A stretch of DNA of 64,000 nt from Saprospira sp. CCB-QB6 (lineage in GTDB: Bacteria > Bacteroidota > Bacteroidia > Chitinophagales > Saprospiraceae). Below the pieces are notes generated by a model. The model ran no database searches and had not been told where the DNA came from. It saw nothing but the letters and a program-made list of their open reading frames with translations. The DNA lies in NCBI RefSeq assembly GCF_028464065.1, contig NZ_CP116808.1, positions 2,559,501-2,623,500 on the forward strand, given 5' to 3'. Shown here in pieces: positions 59,646-64,000 of the stretch. Within the stretch, counting starts at the first letter, position 1, and each line of letters starts with the position of its first letter. Both the position numbers and the translations under genes were made by a program.

Positions 59646-59684
59646 AAAAGAGTTACTGATTTTATCAGTGACTCTTTTTTTTTG
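59646..59684 (+). terminator. Intrinsic terminator of tRNA-Val
   Basis: AAGAGTTACTGAT pairs with ATCAGTGACTCTT (one G-T pair) around TTT, followed by nine or more T. Confidence 0.9.
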
Positions 59685-59800
59685 TCCCTAGGTCGTTATA
59701 ATCAATTTAGCTCTAAAGCTAGGAGTCTGTTTAAAACTTTGCGTATACCCTTTCTTACTGCCTAAAGCTCTCCCCTTTTTTATCCCCAAAACCTAAATTG

Positions 59801-60325
59801 AGGTTGTTGTACTCTATGATATAGGTCCCTCAACTCCATAATAGACGTTCCGAACTGTATGATATAGGTCTCCTAAGCCTATGGAGTAGGTCCCTATACT
59901 CCATTAGGTACGTTCTGGATGCTATCGTATAGGTTCTTGTACTCTATGACATAGGTCCCTCAACTCCATAATAGACGTTCTGAACTGTATGATATAGGTC
60001 TCCTAAGTCCATGGAGGAGGCCCCTATACTCCATTAGGTACGTTCTGGACGCTATCGTATAGGTTATTAGACCTCATTGGGTAAGTTCGGAACCTTATTG
60101 TAGAGGTTTAGAGACCCTGCTATAGACGTCTAGGGACCCCAAAATAGACGTTCCAGGACGTCTATTTTGGGTCCTACAACCTATATTATGCGGTTTCACA
60201 ACCTATATCATACACTTCCATAACGTATACAGAGGACTTTGACCACCTCAAGCACACAGTATAGCTACGGTATGGGAGCACTACAGCTAGGGTATTGGAA
60301 CAGTCTCACTATATGATATATATCC
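59801..60325. repeat. 22-bp degenerate tandem array 2, with a 130-bp tandem duplication
   Basis: About 24 units of 21-23 bp fill the gene-free stretch after tRNA-Val. The first six (AGGTCCCTCAACTCCATAAT-like, alternating 22,22,21,22,22,21) make a 130-bp block at 59801-59930. It is repeated at 59931-60060 with about nine differences. Later units are more diverged (AGGTTATTAGACCTCATTGG, ACGTCTAGGGACCCC). Each unit splits into two 11-mers. No open frame crosses it. Bases 59690-59800 show nothing. Confidence 0.87.
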
Positions 60326-60345
60326 CTGTAGGTTGAAACCCACAG
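60326..60345. repeat. GGTT/AACC palindrome, first of a pair
   Basis: CTGTAGGTT-ga-AACCCACAG (one G-T pair) is the partner of the palindrome at 60378, 32 nt away, as at 30827/30879. Confidence 0.75.
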
Positions 60346-60377
60346 CAACCAAAGCGGCCATACTAAACGCAATAAAA

Positions 60378-60407
60378 ATGGGCCGATGGTTTAAACCATC
60401 GGCCCAT
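60378..60407. repeat. GGTTT/AAACC palindrome, second of a pair
   Basis: ATGGGCCGATGGTTT-AAACCATCGGCCCAT is a perfect 30-bp palindrome. It differs from the copy at 30879 by a compensated A-T to G-C pair. Confidence 0.8.
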
Positions 60408-60505
60408 AACGAATTGTAATAAAAGCTTTATCATTTTTAGCAAACTAAAGTCCTTGTTCGCTTTTTCTACTTCTATTCCCCCATGGTCAAAAACAGCTAG
60501 ATTTA

Positions 60506-60684
60506 GCAGGCGGCGAAGCCGCCGCAGGCCCAGCGCTGCGCAGCCGTGGCCGCAGGCCAGACCCAAGCCGCCGCAGGCGGCTGCAGGGCCGAGCGACCCG
60601 ACCAACGGGAGCCGACGCAGCGAAGCAAGTAACAGCGAGCGGCCTAGCATAGCGGCGGCCGGCTAGCCGCCGCGGGCCCCAAAA
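60506..60684 (-). repeat. GME-23
   Basis: Minus-orientation element with a shortened head C (GGGGCCCGCGGCGGCTAGCC). The core contains the inserted module GTTACTTGCTTCGCTGCG / TCCCGTTGGTCGGG seen in GME-7. Hairpin 2 is GCCGCC-tgc-GGCGGC, hairpin 3 is GGCC-tgc-GGCC, and the tail is GCTGCGCAGCGCTGGGCC with a GGCGGC-ttc-GCCGCC stem. The head is 15 nt past the methyltransferase stop. Confidence 0.85.
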
Positions 60685-60699
60685 AAGAAGAAAAGTCCA

Positions 60700-61506
60700 T
60701 TAAGACCAAGGTTTGGCCCAAAAAGGGAGCAGCTCCAGTTGTTGAGGCCAGTCTTGGGGGCGGGGGCCAAAAAAGAGGCAGCCCGCCCAGCCCAAATCAA
60801 TGCTATAACTAACCTTGGGGTGGCCTTTGAGCTCCTCCCAGGCGCTTTGCATTTGGTTGGACCAATAAATATCGTCGAAAACTAAGAGGGCATTGGGGCC
60901 TAAATAAGGCAGGCAAGTCTCAAAATAATCCAAAGTGGGTTGCCGCAAATGATGTCCATCAATAAAGGCATAATCCAATTGGCCCAACTGGTTGAGGGCC
61001 GAGGGCAATAGCTTTGCAAAGCTGCCCTGCCAAAGCTGCAAACTAGCCGAGGCACCAAACAAACGCGCATTCTTTTTGGCAATAGCGTGAATTTCGGGGC
61101 AGCCTTCTATACTAATCATTTGGGCTGAACGCTTGGCCGCATGCTGATAAAGGGCCGAAATGCCCAAAGAGGTCCCTAGCTCCAAGATAGTTTGGGGCTG
61201 ATGAAAATTGATCAGGCGAAATAAGAACTGAGCCTGCCAGGCTGGAGAGAGCGAACGCCTAGCCAAATCGGCCACTTGTTTAGGGGCTGATTTTCGGCTA
61301 CCTGCACCCAAATCCTGAATTTGTATAGAGCGGTTGTCGTGCCTTAGTAAATCGCGCTGCCCTTCTAAGGGCGCAAAGCAATAAAATTGCCGCCGATCCT
61401 CGAAGACCATTTCTCGCCATTGTTGGAAGGCTGGGCAAGCTATTTTGCGGCCCGATTGAGCCCGTCGATAAAAGGAAAAAAGCGCAGTCCACATAGTTGT
61501 ATTCAT
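60700..61506 (-). CDS. Class I SAM-dependent methyltransferase (O-methyltransferase-like)
   Basis: The 268-residue protein has the SAM motif TILELGTSLGISALYQ, the acidic loop MISIEGCPEIHAIAKKNARLFG, the DYAFIDGHH motif and LVFDDIYWS. Together these fit the methyltransferase_24 / O-methyltransferase-3 type. No signal peptide is seen. The N-terminal 100 residues are a family-specific extension. The substrate is unknown. The first Met is used; a Met four codons in is equally possible. It is divergent from the efflux operon. Confidence 0.88.
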   Translation of the reverse strand: MNTTMWTALFSFYRRAQSGRKIACPAFQQWREMVFEDRRQFYCFAPLEGQRDLLRHDNRSIQIQDLGAGSRKSAPKQVADLARRSLSPAWQAQFLFRLINFHQPQTILELGTSLGISALYQHAAKRSAQMISIEGCPEIHAIAKKNARLFGASASLQLWQGSFAKLLPSALNQLGQLDYAFIDGHHLRQPTLDYFETCLPYLGPNALLVFDDIYWSNQMQSAWEELKGHPKVSYSIDLGWAGCLFFGPRPQDWPQQLELLPFWAKPWS

Positions 61507-61578
61507 TTGCGCTCAAGTTAAGAAAAAATATAGCAGCCCCAATCTTCCTGTAGTTAACAAAAAAATTACAGAAAAACT

Positions 61579-61610
61579 GAGGAAACTTTAAACATATCTT
61601 TGGTTTCCTC
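61579..61610 (+). promoter_or_regulatory. -7 box flanked by inverted GAGGAAAC boxes (putative TetR operator)
   Basis: GAGGAAAC (61579-61586) and GTTTCCTC (61603-61610) form an inverted repeat with a 16-nt gap that encloses the -7 box TATCTTTG (61595-61602). A third GAGGAAAC lies at 61659-61666. The site is upstream of the TetR gene, so autoregulation is likely. Confidence 0.5.
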
Positions 61611-61754
61611 GGTTTTAGTGCTTAGTTTTGCTGCTGTGAAGCAGGGATTTAGGTCCTAGAGGAAACCCAAGAAACATTAAAAGTTTCTGTAAAAAAGCTT
61701 TTTACTGATGGAAAGCGGCTTTATAGAACAACTGACGAAATAAAATTTGATGCT

Positions 61755-62381
61755 GTGGATGAACTACAAAAAATATTAGAAGCGGCCGATAAGATGTTTA
61801 GACATTACGGTATTCGCTCCGTAACCATGTCAGATCTTGCACGAGAGTTGGGTATGTCTAAAAAGACACTCTACGTACATATCAAGAATAAGCAGGATCT
61901 TATAATGAAGGTTTTGCAAGTGCATTTTGATCGGGAGAAGCAAATCTGTAATCTGGTGCAAACAGAGGCGGAAAATGCCTTGGAGGAAATGTTTTTGATG
62001 GGCCGAGAGATCCAGAAAAACATTCAAAATATCAATCCTTCTCTGATGTTTGATCTGCGAAAATATCATAAGGCGGTTTGGGGCGAATTTGATGAGTTTC
62101 GCAAGACCTTCATCTTTAATATGATGAAAAACAACATGGATCGAGGCATTGAAGAGGGCTTATATCGGCCTGATTTGAATGCGGATATTGTGAGTCGCTT
62201 ATACATTGGAATGGTTGAGCTCTTTTTAGATGGGGAGCTTTTTCCGCCCGATAAGTTTTCGCGCTCTAGTATGCATCGGGCCATGATGGCTTATCATTTA
62301 CACGGAATCGTTTCTGATAGAGGCAAAGCAAGCCTTAAAGACTACTTGAAACAACTAGAACAACTTTCTTCACCTTCTTAA
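61755..62381 (+). CDS. TetR/AcrR-family transcriptional regulator
   Basis: The 208-residue protein has the N-terminal TetR helix-turn-helix: ILEAADKMFRHYGIRSVTMSDLARELGMSKKTLYVHIKNKQDLI (about 6-50). An all-helical ligand-binding region follows. The start is a GTG at 61755; no in-frame ATG exists upstream before a stop. It is the first gene of a TetR-TolC-adaptor efflux operon, and such regulators usually repress their own pump. Confidence 0.93.
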   Translation: MDELQKILEAADKMFRHYGIRSVTMSDLARELGMSKKTLYVHIKNKQDLIMKVLQVHFDREKQICNLVQTEAENALEEMFLMGREIQKNIQNINPSLMFDLRKYHKAVWGEFDEFRKTFIFNMMKNNMDRGIEEGLYRPDLNADIVSRLYIGMVELFLDGELFPPDKFSRSSMHRAMMAYHLHGIVSDRGKASLKDYLKQLEQLSSPS

Positions 62382-62394
62382 ATATAGAATTGAG

Positions 62395-63792
62395 ATGAAC
62401 TTAAGTAAAGGGCTGTATAGCCTTGTTTTTCTCTTTATGGCGGGCTGGTCTTCGGCTCAATCTCCGGCTAGTTTCTCTTTAGAAGAAGCCATTGATTATG
62501 CCATAGATAAAAGCTTAGAGCTGCAAACGGCAGAGCAGGATATTCTCTATGCAAAGCAACAAATCCGCGATACTCGTGCTATGGGCTTGCCGCAGTTGAG
62601 TGGCAAAGTAGAATATAACTACAATGCTGACCTACCTGTACAGTATCTACCTGATTTTATTTCGCCTATTGTTGTGGGAACTTTAGAGGGCTATGGATAT
62701 GTGCCCGCAGGAACTACAGCGAACTTGCCTGAGGGAGATCCTCAACCCGCTCAGTTTGGTATTGCCAATTCATTGACAGCGGGAGTTACGCTCAGCCAAC
62801 TTATTTTTGACGGATCTTATTTTGTGGGCCTAAAAGCTGCTCGTTCTGTAGCAGAATTGAGTCGCAAGCAAAAAGCGGTTAGCGCTCATGAGATTCCCTA
62901 CACAATTAAGCGCGCTTATTTGGCGGTGCTTTTGGCGGAGGAAAACCTAAGCGTTTTGGATAAAAACTTAGAGAACTTGCAGAAGATGCGGGATGAAACT
63001 CAAGCCTTTTTTCAAAGCGGTATGGTAGAGCAATTAGATGTAGATCGCCTAGATCTTAATCTGGCCAACTTGCAATCGGAACGAGACATGGTCGAGCGCC
63101 AAACGCAATTGGCCTATAATGTTCTCAAATTTCAGATGAATTACCCTCTTGATGAGTCTATTGCGCTTAAGGATGGACTAGAAAGCTTAATGCAGGTCCC
63201 TAGTCAAGATGATTTGGAAGGTCCCGCTTCTGCAGCTCAGCGCCCCGAACTAGAAGTTTTGCGTCTCAACCGCGATTTGATGGACCTTAACATGAAGCGT
63301 TATAAAGCAGGTTATTTGCCTAATTTGTCTGGCTTTATTTCGCATCAATATCAATTGCAGCGCAACAACCTTTTTGATAGTGATGAAGGGAAATTTAATC
63401 CCATTACAGTCATTGGTCTACAATTGAATGTGCCCATTTTTGATGGCTTTAAGAAGGATGCCAATATCCAGATGGCTAAAATTGATGCAACTAAAGTAGA
63501 TATCCAAATTAAGCAGTTTACCCTAGCCACGGAGCTAGAAATTCGCAATGCTAGAGCGACTTACCTCAATGCTTCTGAGCGCTTGGATAACCAAAAGAAA
63601 AACTTAGACCTAGCCGAACGCATTTTGGAAACTACCCGCATTAAGTATCGGGAGGGGATTGGCTCAAGTACCGAAATCAGCACGGCCGAGCAAGAGCTTT
63701 ACCGCACACAGGCCAATTATATGAATGCTATTTATGACCTAGTGATTGCCAAAACAGATTTGGACCAAGCCCTAGGAAATCCTTTGAAATAG
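62395..63792 (+). CDS. TolC-family outer membrane efflux protein
   Basis: The 465-residue protein has a signal peptide (LYSLVFLFMAGWSSAQ). Two outer membrane efflux repeats follow: SLEEAIDYAIDKSLELQTAEQDILYAKQQIRDTRAMGLPQLS and the long helices near 160-240, then RPELEVLRLNRDLMDLNMKRYKAGYLPNLSGF. The C-terminus GIGSSTEISTAEQELYRTQANYMNAIYDLVIAKTDLDQALG is typical. It forms the outer membrane exit duct of a tripartite pump and starts 13 nt after the TetR stop. Confidence 0.95.
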   Translation: MNLSKGLYSLVFLFMAGWSSAQSPASFSLEEAIDYAIDKSLELQTAEQDILYAKQQIRDTRAMGLPQLSGKVEYNYNADLPVQYLPDFISPIVVGTLEGYGYVPAGTTANLPEGDPQPAQFGIANSLTAGVTLSQLIFDGSYFVGLKAARSVAELSRKQKAVSAHEIPYTIKRAYLAVLLAEENLSVLDKNLENLQKMRDETQAFFQSGMVEQLDVDRLDLNLANLQSERDMVERQTQLAYNVLKFQMNYPLDESIALKDGLESLMQVPSQDDLEGPASAAQRPELEVLRLNRDLMDLNMKRYKAGYLPNLSGFISHQYQLQRNNLFDSDEGKFNPITVIGLQLNVPIFDGFKKDANIQMAKIDATKVDIQIKQFTLATELEIRNARATYLNASERLDNQKKNLDLAERILETTRIKYREGIGSSTEISTAEQELYRTQANYMNAIYDLVIAKTDLDQALGNPLK

Positions 63793-63817
63793 AACTTGTT
63801 TAAAATCAATATACAGC

Positions 63818-64000
63818 ATGAAAACGCTAAAATATAGTTTTGTGGCCCTTATGGCCCTCAGTTTGGCTGCCTGTGGCGGCGGAGGAACCAATGCAGAACA
63901 AATGAAAGATCCCTCCAAAATTCGCCAAGCGATTCAAACTAAAAAGGAAGCCATCAAAACCCTAGAAGGGGAATTGGCCCAATTGCAAAAACGCCTAGGC
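63818..64000 (+). CDS. RND-type periplasmic adaptor (membrane fusion) lipoprotein, 5' part
   Basis: The first 61 codons are present; the gene runs off the window. The N-terminus has a lipoprotein signal (SFVALMALSLAAC), then a Gly/Asn linker and the start of a helical hairpin (IRQAIQTKKEAIKTLEGELAQLQKRLG). This fits HlyD/AcrA adaptors. It begins 25 nt after the TolC gene; an RND transporter gene is expected downstream. Confidence 0.8.
   Translation, partial: MKTLKYSFVALMALSLAACGGGGTNAEQMKDPSKIRQAIQTKKEAIKTLEGELAQLQKRLG

Overview
The window looks like a chromosome segment of a gliding, marine-type Bacteroidota; a Saprospira-like member of the Saprospiraceae is my best guess, by inference. The evidence is: two giant secreted proteins with SprB-like repeats and a gliding/type-IX (T9SS type B) C-terminal domain; a secreted protease with a type A sorting domain; a PorE-like TPR/propeller/OmpA protein; Bacteroidota-specific small families (DUF4834, DUF4920); and promoter boxes of the Bacteroidota form TAnnTTTG, with a TTG element 19 nt upstream at both tRNA promoters. 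Shine-Dalgarno sequences are generally weak. I support 45 protein genes (the last cut by the window edge) and four tRNA genes. I see no IS element, phage or CRISPR array.

Layout. 0.3-11 kb: folD, a penicillin-acylase-like hydrolase, era, small conserved proteins, an RsbU-type phosphatase, a YdjM-type membrane protein and an old yellow enzyme. 11-23 kb: a glutamate-synthase-like flavoprotein, a TlpA-type thioredoxin, a TPR membrane protein, a GCS2-CBS fusion, aroQ, a PhoX phosphatase and a vWFA lipoprotein. 23-31 kb: a 1646-residue secreted adhesin-like protein, then Nudix-folK-deoxynucleoside kinase. 31-43 kb: a lipoprotein, a 22-bp tandem array, metH, an aldehyde dehydrogenase, efp-accB-accC, a lipid-kinase-like protein and a DUF4920 lipoprotein. 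43-49.5 kb: three tRNA-Lys genes, a second giant T9SS cargo and the PorE-like protein. 49.7-64 kb: envelope and coiled-coil proteins, a metalloprotease, an ArsR regulator, an AsmA-like protein, tRNA-Val, a second 22-bp array, a methyltransferase, and a TetR-TolC-adaptor efflux operon running off the end.

Most genes are housekeeping or envelope genes in short operons. The themes are surface and secretion (T9SS cargo plus a periplasmic anchor), one-carbon metabolism (folD, folK, metH) and fatty-acid initiation (accB-accC).

The striking content is between genes. At least 23 copies of a GC-rich, roughly 125-230 bp modular element (called GME here) are scattered through the window. Each starts with TTTTGGGGC-like bases, contains a conserved core (GCAGCTCGC-T-TTCGCTCGGCCCT) and carries hairpins whose sequence changes between copies while base pairing is kept. 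Fifteen of the 23 have the head just after the stop codon, or after the terminator, of a gene on the same strand. Two large non-coding arrays (about 600 and 525 bp) are built from degenerate 22-bp units split into 11-mers. A third family consists of short perfect palindromes centred on GGTT-AACC, found as a conserved pair at two loci. These are the candidates for undescribed biology.
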